Positions 8,329 through 17,797 of a stretch of 64,000 nucleotides of DNA are shown here, one piece after another. Below the pieces are notes generated by a model. It made no database searches. It saw only the letters and a program-made list of their open reading frames with translations, and was not told where the DNA came from. Source of the stretch: Chloroflexota bacterium (GTDB taxonomy: Bacteria; Chloroflexota; Anaerolineae; Anaerolineales; UBA4823); the NCBI GenBank assembly GCA_029557965.1, contig JAKQIM010000068.1:1-64000 (forward strand), given 5' to 3'. A program made the translations under genes and the position numbers. Each line of letters opens with the position of its first letter. The first letter of the stretch is position 1.

Positions 8329-10089
8329 CTACCTTTGCATCTTCGGGTCGTATGCGTCACGAAGCCCGTCGCCAACGAAGTTGAAGCCCAGCACGGTCAA
8401 CAAGATCAACATACCCGCCGGTATCCACATGAACCAATAATTGGTCATCACGAACGCATCCGAAGCTGTATTGATGATGCTTCCCCAAGAGGCCAGTGGA
8501 TATTTGATGCCCAATCCCAAGAAGCCAAGGGTTGCTTCAGTGATGATGATGCCACCCAACCCGGCTGTGGCCTGCACGATCAAGAGCGGCATCACATTCG
8601 GGACCAGGTGCTTGAAAATCCTGCGGCTGGTACGAATACCTGTTGCCTCAGCAGCTACCATGAAGTCTTGCTCACGCAGCGATAGGATTTGACCACGCAC
8701 CACGCGCGCCACGCCCGTCCAACCAAGCACACCCAAGATCCCCATCAAGAGGAAAATACGCACCATGGGGAGAACTTCCAGGGCATCCATCACAGAACCA
8801 AAGATCAGGACAACCGGATAGAACGGGATGCTGTTGAACAGATCAACGAAACGCATCAGTGCAGTATCTACATTGCCGCCAAAATAACCCGAAATACCGC
8901 CGATGACGATGCCAATGGCCACCTCAAGGAAAATGACGACAAAACCGACCATCAGCGAAACCCGCCCGCCGTACATCAGGCGTGTCATCATATCCATGCC
9001 GTTGTTATCCAGGCCCAGCGGGTGACCTACCGAAGGCGATTCGTAGGTCCGGATCAGCTCAGTGGAGGTTTCTCGCTTGATGTTATAGGTATCAATCACC
9101 CGGACGATCGTGTATTCAGTCGTCTCGCCATTGGCTTCCTGGAAAGCGAATTCCTTTTCCTTGTTGCCAATCGCCTCACGCACCGCAGCCTTAAAATCAA
9201 CCGACAGGAACAACGATTGGTCGATGGGGTTGACAATGATCCCCGACACCACAGCGAATTCAGCTCCGGCATCGTTAAAGATCGTGGTTTGGGCATCATC
9301 ATATTGGACGGTGTAGGTATCACCACCCACCACAAACTGGTCTTCTTGGGCCACAAACGCCCGGCTGCTGGCAAGCTTAAAGTCGTACGATGCAACGGTT
9401 TCAGCATCTGCCTCATTGAACGCATCATAGACCGTAAGAATGGCAAGCGCCACATCGTGCTCAGTAGAAATCTGCCAGGCTTTCTTGTTTTGGGTAATGC
9501 GATAGGTCACACCATCCAGCTCGAATACGCCCAATTTCGCGTCGATCGCCGCCTGAGTGGCATCGATGAAGGCATCCGACAGGGTTGCATCACCCAAAGG
9601 ATGGACTTTCCCCAACAGCTCTTCAGCAACTGGGTCAAGCTGAAGAATGCGGTAGATGCCCTCATCCTCGCTCACAAAGTAATAAATGGCATCGCCGACC
9701 TTGAAAGTTTCCTCATTTTTGCCCATGGCTAACAAAAACTGGGCCCGTTCAGCGCTGCCAAAGCTTTCGCCATCCGCAACCGTATAGCGCAGTTCTTTGT
9801 TGTAAATCGCCCCAGCAAATTCCTTGGTCATCGTACCCACGCCCTTAAAGACTTCAGTCTGTCCGTAAGGCGAGAAGATGGGTCCGAGGAACGAAAAAAT
9901 GAACATGAACAACAAGATCGTAAAACCAACCACGGCAAGGCTGTTACGAATAAAACGCTTGAAAACCAGCATGCCCGGCGAGAGCACCTTGACACGCCTG
10001 GCGTCGTCAAGCTGCATCTCTTCTGCATCTGGGCTTTTTTGAACGACTTCCTGTTCTACTTCTTCAGTCGGTTTGTTGGCATCAATCAT
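8329..10089 (-). CDS. oppC: ABC transporter permease, OppC/DppC type, with large extracytoplasmic insertion
   Basis: 586 residues, about twice the usual OppC length of about 300. The N-terminal cytoplasmic segment and TM1 (about 49-72) are typical, as is the canonical part from about residue 355 (HPLGLDNNGMDMMTRLMYGG, then five helices and the EAA-loop motif GWTGVARVVRGQILSL). Between them lie about 270 hydrophilic residues (about 80-350) with mixed helices and strands. By topology these should fold outside the membrane. The coding frame is continuous across the insertion, so it looks like a real domain. It may help dock the unusually large binding protein of this operon. Confidence 0.88.
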   Translation of the reverse strand: MIDANKPTEEVEQEVVQKSPDAEEMQLDDARRVKVLSPGMLVFKRFIRNSLAVVGFTILLFMFIFSFLGPIFSPYGQTEVFKGVGTMTKEFAGAIYNKELRYTVADGESFGSAERAQFLLAMGKNEETFKVGDAIYYFVSEDEGIYRILQLDPVAEELLGKVHPLGDATLSDAFIDATQAAIDAKLGVFELDGVTYRITQNKKAWQISTEHDVALAILTVYDAFNEADAETVASYDFKLASSRAFVAQEDQFVVGGDTYTVQYDDAQTTIFNDAGAEFAVVSGIIVNPIDQSLFLSVDFKAAVREAIGNKEKEFAFQEANGETTEYTIVRVIDTYNIKRETSTELIRTYESPSVGHPLGLDNNGMDMMTRLMYGGRVSLMVGFVVIFLEVAIGIVIGGISGYFGGNVDTALMRFVDLFNSIPFYPVVLIFGSVMDALEVLPMVRIFLLMGILGVLGWTGVARVVRGQILSLREQDFMVAAEATGIRTSRRIFKHLVPNVMPLLIVQATAGLGGIIITEATLGFLGLGIKYPLASWGSIINTASDAFVMTNYWFMWIPAGMLILLTVLGFNFVGDGLRDAYDPKMQR

Positions 10090-10101
10090 GGATCACCACC
10101 A

Positions 10102-11091
10102 TTAGTTGGCTCTTACACGTGGGTCGACCACTGCGTACATAATGTCCGCAACAATCAGACTCACCTGAGAGAGAAGGATCATAAAGGTCGCATAGAACAT
10201 CGCGAAGGGAATATCGCCGCGCGTGATAGCTTCAAAGGATACAAAGCCAATTCCAGGGATTTGGAAGAGCGTCTCTGTGATCAACGAGCCGCCAAACATA
10301 GCCGGCAAAAGATAGCTCATGTAAGAAACCAGCGGGATCAACGTATTACGGAAAGCATGTTTGTTGATCACCACTTTTTCAGGCAGGCCCTTGGCACGCG
10401 CCGTGCGGATATAATCTGAGTTAAGCACTTCCAACATGTTTGTGCGGGTATAGCGCATCAACCCACCAACCGAGAGCATCATCAAAGTGACGATGGGCAG
10501 GACCATGTGATAACCAATATCGACCATCTGCTCGGTCGGGGTCATGGAAGAGAAAAATCTACCGGTCAACCCATACAAGTCAAACCAGCCCAGCTTGATC
10601 GAGAAGACATACTTCAAGATCGTCGCCAGGAAAAAGGTTGGCAGCGAAATACCCATCAAGGCGAAAACCGTGATGCTGTAATCCGTCTTACTGTATTGCT
10701 TCCGGGCTGCCAATATACCCAGAGGTATCGATAGAGCGACCTCGACGATTAACGTGATGATATTGATGATGATGGAATACCAGATCACTTGCTTAAATTT
10801 TTCAGTAACCGGGATCCCAAAATGCCAGGAATCGCCAAAGTTTCCTTGGACGGCATTTTTTGCCCAGCCCAGAAAGCCAGGAACAATGCCAATATCAAGA
10901 CCATAGATCTCATTAAGCTGGTCCAGCCATTCCTGATAGGTTTTGGTGCTCAGGGGGTTTTCAGCTCTCTGCCTGGCAATGGTTTCTACATAAGACGTAG
11001 GAAGCATTCGAATAAAGGTATAGATGATCATCGCTCCAAAGAACGTGATAAATATACCCAGAAAGACTCTCCTAAGGATAAAATTACGCAT
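10102..11091 (-). CDS. oppB: ABC transporter permease, OppB/DppB type
   Basis: A 329-residue permease with one N-terminal helix, a periplasmic loop and a five-helix core with the permease motif region YIRTARAKGLPEKVVINKHA. It ends with DPRVRAN, a typical OppB C-terminus (DPR(I/V)R). With OppC it forms the transmembrane channel. It is separated from the upstream binding-protein gene by a strong hairpin, and from oppC by 12 bases. Confidence 0.92.
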   Translation of the reverse strand: MRNFILRRVFLGIFITFFGAMIIYTFIRMLPTSYVETIARQRAENPLSTKTYQEWLDQLNEIYGLDIGIVPGFLGWAKNAVQGNFGDSWHFGIPVTEKFKQVIWYSIIINIITLIVEVALSIPLGILAARKQYSKTDYSITVFALMGISLPTFFLATILKYVFSIKLGWFDLYGLTGRFFSSMTPTEQMVDIGYHMVLPIVTLMMLSVGGLMRYTRTNMLEVLNSDYIRTARAKGLPEKVVINKHAFRNTLIPLVSYMSYLLPAMFGGSLITETLFQIPGIGFVSFEAITRGDIPFAMFYATFMILLSQVSLIVADIMYAVVDPRVRAN

Positions 11092-11147
11092 AGTGATCCT
11101 TCAAGCCTTCATACAATAATAGTCTGGTAAAGCGCTTATAAATTGAG

Positions 11148-11181
11148 AATTGTGAGCCCGCCCGAAGGCGGGCTCACAATT
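11148..11181 (-). terminator. Intra-operon hairpin between binding protein and oppB
   Basis: A 15-bp perfect stem with the stable tetraloop TTCG on the minus strand. It lies between the binding-protein stop and the oppB start. Only a weak AT-rich tail follows. This position is classic for a hairpin that protects or partly terminates the upstream message, giving more binding protein than permease. Confidence 0.65.
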
Positions 11182-11213
11182 TAGCTAGAGAAACCTAGAA
11201 CAACAACCATCAA

Positions 11214-13799
11214 CTACGGAACATTCATTTCCAGCAGTTCGATATCGTTCTGCCAACCCCAGAAGGTGGTGATGTCGGGGGTGAGTGTATCGATATTGAT
11301 GCGAACGGTGCTGAAGATGACGATGTTCTGGCGCTGGTAGGTCGGGATTTCGACGGCCCAGTCGATGATGATGTCCAGAGCCTGCTTGTAGATCGCCTTG
11401 CGGTAGTTCTGGTCATCGCTCTGGCGAGCATCCATGATCAACTGATCCAGATCGGCATCGCGGATGTGGTAGTGGTTCGAGTCAGTACCGCCCTCACCCA
11501 CCACGTTGGAGCTGTGGTAGACCTGGTACATGTCGGGGTCGATCGAGGCGCCCCAGGCTGCGGTCCACATTTCCTGGGTACCGGCATCCAAGGCATCCCA
11601 CAGGATGTTGGAGTCAGAGGGGTCGTTGATCTTGAGTTCCATGCCCAACTTGGCCAGGGAAGCCTGGGCACCGGTCAGGATGGCGAACGCAGGGTGATCA
11701 CCAGTACCGCCACCGGGGACGATGACTTCGTAGCTCAGCTTGGCGCCTTCAGGAGCAGCGGTGAGCTTGCCGTCGGCAACGGTGAAGCCAGCGGCTTCGA
11801 AGTAACCCAAGGCCGCAGCTTCAGCAGCAGCATAGCGTTCTTCGGGGGTCATTTCGGGGGTGTAAATGGGGTTGCCATTGACATCCGTCGAGAAAGCGAC
11901 CTTGTAGTCTTCATCGGTCGGGCGAGGAGCGGCCCAAGAGGTGTTCGAGATTGGGTAGTTGATGACGCTGGCAGCTTCGCCGTAGTAGCTATCGATGGCA
12001 ACGTCGCGGTAAACGGCCAGGATGGTGCCAAGGGCCTTGCGCAGGTTCTTGGAAGCATCCGAACCCGGATCGCCAGCAACGTTGACGGTGTCGGCGTTGA
12101 TGCCGGCATAGCCGTAGCCAAGGTTGTCCACCTTGTTCAAGGTGATGACATCACCAACGACCTCGCCGTTCGAGTTGTACGAAGCAACTTCGTCAAAGCG
12201 AGCGCGCGAACCGGTCATTTCACCAGCATCGACGGTGCCGGTCTGAACGCCAGAGGGCACTTCAGCAGAAACAGTTTCTTTGAACTGGATCTCTGCGATC
12301 TTGGGGCAGCCACGATAGTAGAACTCGTTGGCTTCGAAGTACACGACCTTGTTGTCGTATTTGACGAACTTGTAGGGGCCAGCACCCATCGGGGTGGCGA
12401 TCAGGCTTTCCTGCTTAGACAGGTCGCCAAAATCAAAGCCGAACATGTTGTTTTCGTAATCGTACTTCGCGGGATCGCCGTAGTAGTGCAGCGGCGTAAC
12501 CGGAACACCCAGGATCGAGTACACTGCGGGGGCAGAGAAACCATTCACGGTCACCTGGACGGTGTAATCGTCAAGCTTGACGATACCGGAAACGTTCGGG
12601 ACGCCAGCGCCGCCCATGCTCTCATCCAGCGGGCCCCAGTAGCCGATGAAGTCGGAGTTCACGTTCCCGAGCACATCGGTGCCATTGGCCGACTCGACGG
12701 AAGCATAAGCAACCGGGTCGCCTTCGTACAGGGCGTAGGTTTCGTTATAGTAGTCTTCAACAGTGGGGAATTCAGTCACCATGTCGTAGGTCTTGCCAGA
12801 CGGAGAAGCGGTGAAGACACCATCAACGACCTCACCGTAACCCCACAGGGCCATACCCAAAACTACCTGCAGGCCTTCGCTCTCGGCGACTTCAGCAGGG
12901 TCCTTGCCAATGTAATCTGCCGCATAAGCATCGCGGTAGTTGGCATTGACGTAGCTCACGATACCCTGAACATCAGCCATCCATTCGGCCTTCAGCCGAG
13001 CCCAGAAATCATCCTGCTGTTCCTGAGTCCAGCCATCGCCATCTGCCCAAGCGTGGTCGGGGCCGGCGGCGAAGATATCGGCAGCCATCGTGGCGTACTT
13101 GTCGTACACTTCGCTGGTGGTCTGGGTCTGGTAGTCCTTCAGGCCAACGATGTCGTAAGACGACAGAGACGTCGAACCAACGTAGGAGGGATCCAGGTAG
13201 GTGTAGTAGGTGAAGATGATGTCGTCAGCGGTGACGGGTTCGCCATCCGAGAACTTCATGCCAACGCGCAGGCGAGCCGTATAGACGGTCGTGTCGGTGG
13301 CTGCATCATATTCAACCTTGGTGTCGGCAGGTCCCTTGTACAGGTAATCGGTGCCGTTGTAGTTGACAACTTCGCCTTCGATCGCATTGAAGATGATACC
13401 GCCAGTGCGGTCGGTGGTCAGCAGGCCAACCTGAGTCAGGCCGGCGACATCCGCATCATACCCGGTCTCAGAGAAGAACGGGCTGAATTTCTGCGAGAAG
13501 TCTTCATAGGCAACCACGAGCGGGATGTCAATCGTCGGCTCGGTGGGTAAATTCTCACCAAAGGGCTGATCTACGAAGGCCGGCGCGGGTTCTTCGGTCG
13601 GGGCCGCAGTCGGTTCCGCAGGAGCAGCAGTCGGTTCCGCAGGCTTTTCAGTCGGGACCGCAGTGGCTGCCGGTTTGGCAGTGGGCTCTTGCACAGGGGC
13701 ATCTATGGGCATCGCTGTGGGCGTTGTGCAAGCACCTAACACCATGCTCGCAACAAGCAATACAGCAAATACAGCATATAACTTACGCATTTTCTTCAT
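11214..13799 (-). CDS. Solute-binding lipoprotein of the Opp-type transporter (SBP family 5)
   Basis: 861 residues. Signal peptide with lipobox VLGAC (Cys about 24), then a Thr/Pro/Ala/Glu linker to about residue 75 encoded partly by a duplicated 17-bp DNA unit (13606-13622 and 13627-13643). The family-5 binding domain follows (LRVGMKFSDGEPVTADDIIFTYY is the SBP_bac_5 signature; shown from 178 on). Family members are usually 500-600 residues, so this one has about 250 extra residues within the binding fold. It captures the ligand outside and delivers it to OppBC. Family 5 includes beta-oligosaccharide binders (for example in Thermotoga), which fits the neighbouring GH3 and GH2. Confidence 0.88.
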   Translation of the reverse strand: MKKMRKLYAVFAVLLVASMVLGACTTPTAMPIDAPVQEPTAKPAATAVPTEKPAEPTAAPAEPTAAPTEEPAPAFVDQPFGENLPTEPTIDIPLVVAYEDFSQKFSPFFSETGYDADVAGLTQVGLLTTDRTGGIIFNAIEGEVVNYNGTDYLYKGPADTKVEYDAATDTTVYTARLRVGMKFSDGEPVTADDIIFTYYTYLDPSYVGSTSLSSYDIVGLKDYQTQTTSEVYDKYATMAADIFAAGPDHAWADGDGWTQEQQDDFWARLKAEWMADVQGIVSYVNANYRDAYAADYIGKDPAEVAESEGLQVVLGMALWGYGEVVDGVFTASPSGKTYDMVTEFPTVEDYYNETYALYEGDPVAYASVESANGTDVLGNVNSDFIGYWGPLDESMGGAGVPNVSGIVKLDDYTVQVTVNGFSAPAVYSILGVPVTPLHYYGDPAKYDYENNMFGFDFGDLSKQESLIATPMGAGPYKFVKYDNKVVYFEANEFYYRGCPKIAEIQFKETVSAEVPSGVQTGTVDAGEMTGSRARFDEVASYNSNGEVVGDVITLNKVDNLGYGYAGINADTVNVAGDPGSDASKNLRKALGTILAVYRDVAIDSYYGEAASVINYPISNTSWAAPRPTDEDYKVAFSTDVNGNPIYTPEMTPEERYAAAEAAALGYFEAAGFTVADGKLTAAPEGAKLSYEVIVPGGGTGDHPAFAILTGAQASLAKLGMELKINDPSDSNILWDALDAGTQEMWTAAWGASIDPDMYQVYHSSNVVGEGGTDSNHYHIRDADLDQLIMDARQSDDQNYRKAIYKQALDIIIDWAVEIPTYQRQNIVIFSTVRINIDTLTPDITTFWGWQNDIELLEMNVP

Positions 13800-14159
13800 C
13801 TCCTAAATGATTTGTGGTTGGGTCAATACAGTTTCACACGCGAATTTAAGTATGTCGATAGCACCTCCATGTTTTATTTGGTCCAGCAAGCTTACGGCGT
13901 ATGCGTATACTCAGAATCGCCGAACCTTATGAACCTCTAGTATAAACCAAATTTCCCCTTTTGGGGCATGACAAATGTTGCAAATCCGCATAATATTATT
14001 CTTAAAAACCGATCCCGTCAACCCCTTTACCGTTCATATTATCTTTTCTTATCAAAAAACTCGCACCTCTCTTCGTTGCTTGTCAACTTGCCAAGTCATT
14101 CCACCGGCGTTATCATTATGCCTAGAATGATGTAATGTCGCCGCTCTAGGAGACCGACC
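13800..14159. other. Non-coding gap between divergent transporter operon and toxin-antitoxin genes
   Basis: AT-rich 360 bp. For the minus-strand transporter operon there is a -10-like TATACT (complement of 13939-13944) without a good -35 box. A small palindrome CCCCTTTTGGGG lies at 13957-13965 and nearby. On the plus strand a ribosome binding site (AGGAG, about 14149) serves the antitoxin. I see no open reading frame worth calling. Confidence 0.4.
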
Positions 14160-14405
14160 ATGATCCGTACACAAATCCAAATCACCCCTGAGCAAGCTCG
14201 CGCCCTCAAACGGTTAGCCGCCAAGGAGGGAAAGTCGGTTGCAGAATTGATCCGCATCAGCCTGGATGATATGCTGCGGGCAGGCGGTGTCAAAGATCAG
14301 GAAGATTTACGACGTAAGGCCCGCGCCGCGGCCGGTAAATTGAGCGGGCCGAAAAACCTGGCTGAAAAACACGATCACTATTTGGCTGAGGCTATCAACC
14401 AATGA
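14160..14405 (+). CDS. Ribbon-helix-helix antitoxin (VapB/CopG-like)
   Basis: 81 residues. The N-terminal strand IRTQIQITPEQARAL and the helix pair (RLAAKEGKSVAELIRISLDD) match the ribbon-helix-helix DNA-binding fold. The C-terminal half (RRKARAAAGKLSG) is the usual flexible toxin-binding tail. AGGAG lies upstream of the ATG. Its stop overlaps the next ATG (ATGA), the normal arrangement with a VapC toxin, but that toxin is broken. It may persist as an orphan antitoxin or autoregulator. Confidence 0.8.
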   Translation: MIRTQIQITPEQARALKRLAAKEGKSVAELIRISLDDMLRAGGVKDQEDLRRKARAAAGKLSGPKNLAEKHDHYLAEAINQ

Positions 14406-14642
14406 GTAATTATGTCATCCTTGAAACCACCACCCTGCTCCAGCATGGCTTCGGCATCGAAGCCGTAAGATCTTTCACTGGTCGATTGCACCAGCTTCGA
14501 AATCATGCGCCTGCTTAGGCTGGATACAGCTTTTACTTTTGACCCACATTTTCGCGAGCAGGGGTTTGAAGTTATTCCAGAAAACATCAGGCCATCCCCC
14601 CCCTGCCCCACCAGCCGCCAGATCATCCATAACACCCGATGA
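14402..14642 (+). pseudogene. Remnant of a PIN-domain (VapC-like) toxin
   Basis: An ATG overlapping the antitoxin stop opens a 38-codon reading frame (MSNYV, then ETTTLLQHGFGIEAVRSF), ending in TAG at 14516. The second half matches the middle of PIN toxins (ETxxLLQxRxGxxAVRxF). In another frame from 14517 comes RLDTAFTFDPHFREQGFEVI, a typical PIN C-terminus with the acidic Asp of the active site. The N-terminal catalytic Asp region and a middle stretch are missing and the frame is broken. The gene therefore appears dead by at least two deletions. Its last codons overlap the cyclase start. Confidence 0.75.
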
Positions 14643-17600
14643 CCGAAATTCAAGCTCTCATTGATGCGATTGCTGCGCTCGAATCTCAGCGCTCTTTATT
14701 GGGCGATGCGGTTGTGGATGCAGCGCTTGAACCGATGCGGCAAAAGCTGGCGCTGCTCCAGGCACAACCGGCCCAAAGCCAGCGCAAACAAGTCACCGTA
14801 CTTTTCGCCGAGTTTGCCGGCCTGACCGCACTTTGGGAGAAGTTGGCCGCCACAGAAGCGCACAATTCAAACGCCCTCTGGCAGCAAATCGATGCGGTCA
14901 TCACCACCCATGGTGGCACAGTCGACAAACACATCGGCGATACCGTAATGGCCCTGTGGGGTGTGCCCATTGCCCGCGAAGATGATCCCGAACGCGCCAT
15001 CAAGGCCGCCATCGCCATGCAATCCGCCTTATACACGTTCCGGCAGGAATTCAATGCCCCTTTGGTGCTGCGCATCGGCCTGAATACTGGCCCGGTGCTG
15101 TTGGGCGAGGTTGGCTCAACACGCGAGTTTACAGCCATGGGTAACACAGTGAACCTGGCATCACGGATGGAGCATGCGGCACCGCCGGATGGCATTTTGA
15201 TCACACACGAAACCTATCGTCATGTGGGCGGAATGTTCGATGTTCAAATCCAGCCGCCCCTGAATGTCAAAGGCCAGGCTGAACCGGTGCAAACCTACGT
15301 GGTGCAGAGCACCAGGGCGCGCACCTTTTGGGTAACCACGCGCGGGATAGAAGGTATCGAGACACGCATGGTGGGGCGGAATGCAGAGCTAAAACGCCTG
15401 CAAAACGCTTATTGCATCAGCGCCGCAGAAAGCAAACTGCAAATGGCAACGGTGGTGGCCGAAGCCGGCATGGGTAAAAGCCGGCTGATGCGCGAGTTTA
15501 ACGCCTGGAACGAAACTCGCCCAGAGCACAGCCTGGTTATCAAAGGACGCGCCAGCCAAGAAATGCAGGCTGCCCCATATGCCCTGCTGCGAGATGCTTT
15601 TGCCTTCTGCTTCCAGATCCACGATAGCGACCCGCCAGAAGCAGTGCGAGAAAAAATGGAAAACGGCGTAGGGTCTGTCCTGCAGCCATCTATGTCAGCC
15701 AACGGCAAAGCCACCTTACCCTTCCTGGCCCCTTGGACAGAAGATGATACCCCATTGCGCGCCCACACAATCGGCCGCTTGCTCGGTTTTGACCTGTGCG
15801 ATAGCCCTTACCTGAAAGGTATTCAGGAAGATGCACAGCAGATCCATGACCGCGCTATCCTGTACCTGGTTGACTATTTCAAAGCGCTGGCGGCGCGCCT
15901 CCCCATCGTGCTGCTGCTAGAAGATATCCACTGGGCCGATAACAGCTCGCTGGATGTTTTGGAACAGATGCTGCGGATGTTAACCCAGCACCGCCTGCTG
16001 ATCATCTGCAACACCCGGCCGACCTTGTTTGAGCGCCGCCCTGATTGGCCCAGCGGGCAGGCTTTTCACACGCGCATCGATCTGTTGCCTCTTTCGCAAT
16101 CCGAAAGCCAGGCATTGGTGGATGATATCTTGCAGAAGGTGGAGGCTGTGCCAGACACGCTGCGCCACCTGGTGGTCAGCAATGCCGCAGGCAACCCTTT
16201 TTATGTAGAAGAACTGCTCAAAATGCTCATCGAAGATGGCATTGTTGTGAAAGGGCCAGGCCGCTGGCAGGTCAACTCTGTGCGGCTGGCTTCGGTGCGC
16301 GTGCCGCCCACGCTGACCGCCGTGCTTCAGGCCCGCTTTGATATGCTGCCCCACAAAGAAAAGGTCACATTGCAGCGCGCATCTGTATTTGGGCGTACGT
16401 TTTGGGTAGAGGCAGTGAACTTTGTTGCCAAAGACCCCGGGCTTTCAGACGCCGCCCCGGCCCTGGCTGCGCTGAACGGGCGCGAGATGGTTTTTCAGTC
16501 AGCAACATCTACCTTTGCTGCCACCGACGAATATATTTTCAAGCATGCCCTGCTGCGCGACGCCACCTATGAGAGTGTGCTCAAGCGCGACCGGCGCGTC
16601 TATCATGCACGGGCAGCCGACTGGCTGCTGCGTCATTCAGCCGCCCGCGAGACCGAATTTGCAGGCCTGATTGCCGAGCACCTGGAGCGTTCTGCCCAGT
16701 TTGAACAAGCAGCGCAGTACCTGGCCCGCGCCGGCGCCAGCGCATTGAGAACCTATGCCTACCGCGAGGCAGCAGACTATTTCAGGCGGGCGTTGGCCCT
16801 GCTGCCTGCCGAGGGTGCTGAGCGGGTTCCTCTACTGGTGCAGTCTGGCGAAGCGCTGTGGTACCTGGGCGAATATGAACAGGCGCAAACGCTGTTGCAA
16901 GAAGGATTAGCGCTCGGAAAAAAGCATGGCCAGGATGGGCACCACGCAGATGCATTGATTCACCTGGCAGGAATTGCCCGCAAGCAGGGGAGATGGGACC
17001 AGGCCAGAGCCTATTTGACCGAGAGCCTGCAGATTGCCCGCCAGTTGGGCGAAAAGAATGAAATCGCCAATGCCTTGCATAACCTGGGCTGGCTAGAAAT
17101 CCGGCAAGGAGCCTATGCCGCCGCCAGCGCTCTGCTCGCCGAGGCCCAAGCGCTCTACCAGGCACTAAGAGATCGCCGCGGGCTGGCCGATGCGTTCAAT
17201 GGGTTGGGGACTGCTGCCCTCAACCTGGGTGAGTATGAAAAGACCACGGCCTTCTATCAGGAAAGCCTGGCCCTGTTCCATGAGGTGGGCGATCGACCAG
17301 GTGAGTCGGCGGCGCTGGTCAACCTGGGCGAGACGGCCCGGCGACAGGAGGACTACACCGCTGCCCGGCAGTATTACGAAGCTGCGCTCAAGATCGATCA
17401 CGAGATCGGCGATGAGCTGCTGGCAGCCATGACGCTGGGTAACCTGGGGCACACCGCCCTGGCCTGCAAGGATTATGCCGCCGCAGAAGGGTACTACCAC
17501 AAAGGGCTGCAAACAGCCGTAGCTATCAACGACATTCCCGATATCTTAGACATCCTGTCTGGATTGGCTGGCGCCCTGGCCCAAACGAACAGGATGGAGC

Positions 17601-17797
17601 AGGCGCTCATCATCCTGGGGCTGGTGTTGCACCATCCAGGGCTCGAAGACGAAAGCCGGCTCATTGCCGGGCAAGCCCTGTCTGCTCTGCAGGCTGTGTT
17701 AACGCCAGATGTAGTGCAGGCTGGGCTGGTGCGTGGGCAAGAGCAGCAGTTGGAAGCAGCGATCACACAGGTTATGGCAGAAGCCAAGTTTGATTAA
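14639..17797 (+). CDS. Class III adenylate/guanylate cyclase - AAA ATPase - TPR regulator
   Basis: 1052 residues. Class III cyclase domain (about 48-225): the first metal-binding position is Glu58 (VLFAEFAG) where Asp is usual; the second Asp101 (HIGDTVMALWG), Lys97, Asn172 and Arg176 (TVNLASR) are present. Activity is therefore possible but uncertain. An AAA_16/STAND-like ATPase follows, with Walker A AEAGMGKS (Lys280) and Walker B VLLLEDI (424-430). The C-terminus (about 690-1010) is TPR-like repeats. Such proteins are common signalling hubs in Chloroflexota and Actinobacteria. The ATG overlaps the TGA of the PIN remnant and no good ribosome binding site is seen, so translation may depend on the toxin frame. 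Confidence 0.85.
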   Translation: MTEIQALIDAIAALESQRSLLGDAVVDAALEPMRQKLALLQAQPAQSQRKQVTVLFAEFAGLTALWEKLAATEAHNSNALWQQIDAVITTHGGTVDKHIGDTVMALWGVPIAREDDPERAIKAAIAMQSALYTFRQEFNAPLVLRIGLNTGPVLLGEVGSTREFTAMGNTVNLASRMEHAAPPDGILITHETYRHVGGMFDVQIQPPLNVKGQAEPVQTYVVQSTRARTFWVTTRGIEGIETRMVGRNAELKRLQNAYCISAAESKLQMATVVAEAGMGKSRLMREFNAWNETRPEHSLVIKGRASQEMQAAPYALLRDAFAFCFQIHDSDPPEAVREKMENGVGSVLQPSMSANGKATLPFLAPWTEDDTPLRAHTIGRLLGFDLCDSPYLKGIQEDAQQIHDRAILYLVDYFKALAARLPIVLLLEDIHWADNSSLDVLEQMLRMLTQHRLLIICNTRPTLFERRPDWPSGQAFHTRIDLLPLSQSESQALVDDILQKVEAVPDTLRHLVVSNAAGNPFYVEELLKMLIEDGIVVKGPGRWQVNSVRLASVRVPPTLTAVLQARFDMLPHKEKVTLQRASVFGRTFWVEAVNFVAKDPGLSDAAPALAALNGREMVFQSATSTFAATDEYIFKHALLRDATYESVLKRDRRVYHARAADWLLRHSAARETEFAGLIAEHLERSAQFEQAAQYLARAGASALRTYAYREAADYFRRALALLPAEGAERVPLLVQSGEALWYLGEYEQAQTLLQEGLALGKKHGQDGHHADALIHLAGIARKQGRWDQARAYLTESLQIARQLGEKNEIANALHNLGWLEIRQGAYAAASALLAEAQALYQALRDRRGLADAFNGLGTAALNLGEYEKTTAFYQESLALFHEVGDRPGESAALVNLGETARRQEDYTAARQYYEAALKIDHEIGDELLAAMTLGNLGHTALACKDYAAAEGYYHKGLQTAVAINDIPDILDILSGLAGALAQTNRMEQALIILGLVLHHPGLEDESRLIAGQALSALQAVLTPDVVQAGLVRGQEQQLEAAITQVMAEAKFD

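Noticed and set aside
11466-13550. Very long plus-strand reading frame opposite the Opp binding protein
   Set aside because: Composition is that of a codon-bias shadow (Val/Gly-rich, no motifs); the minus-strand frame has a signal peptide, a lipobox and a known fold.
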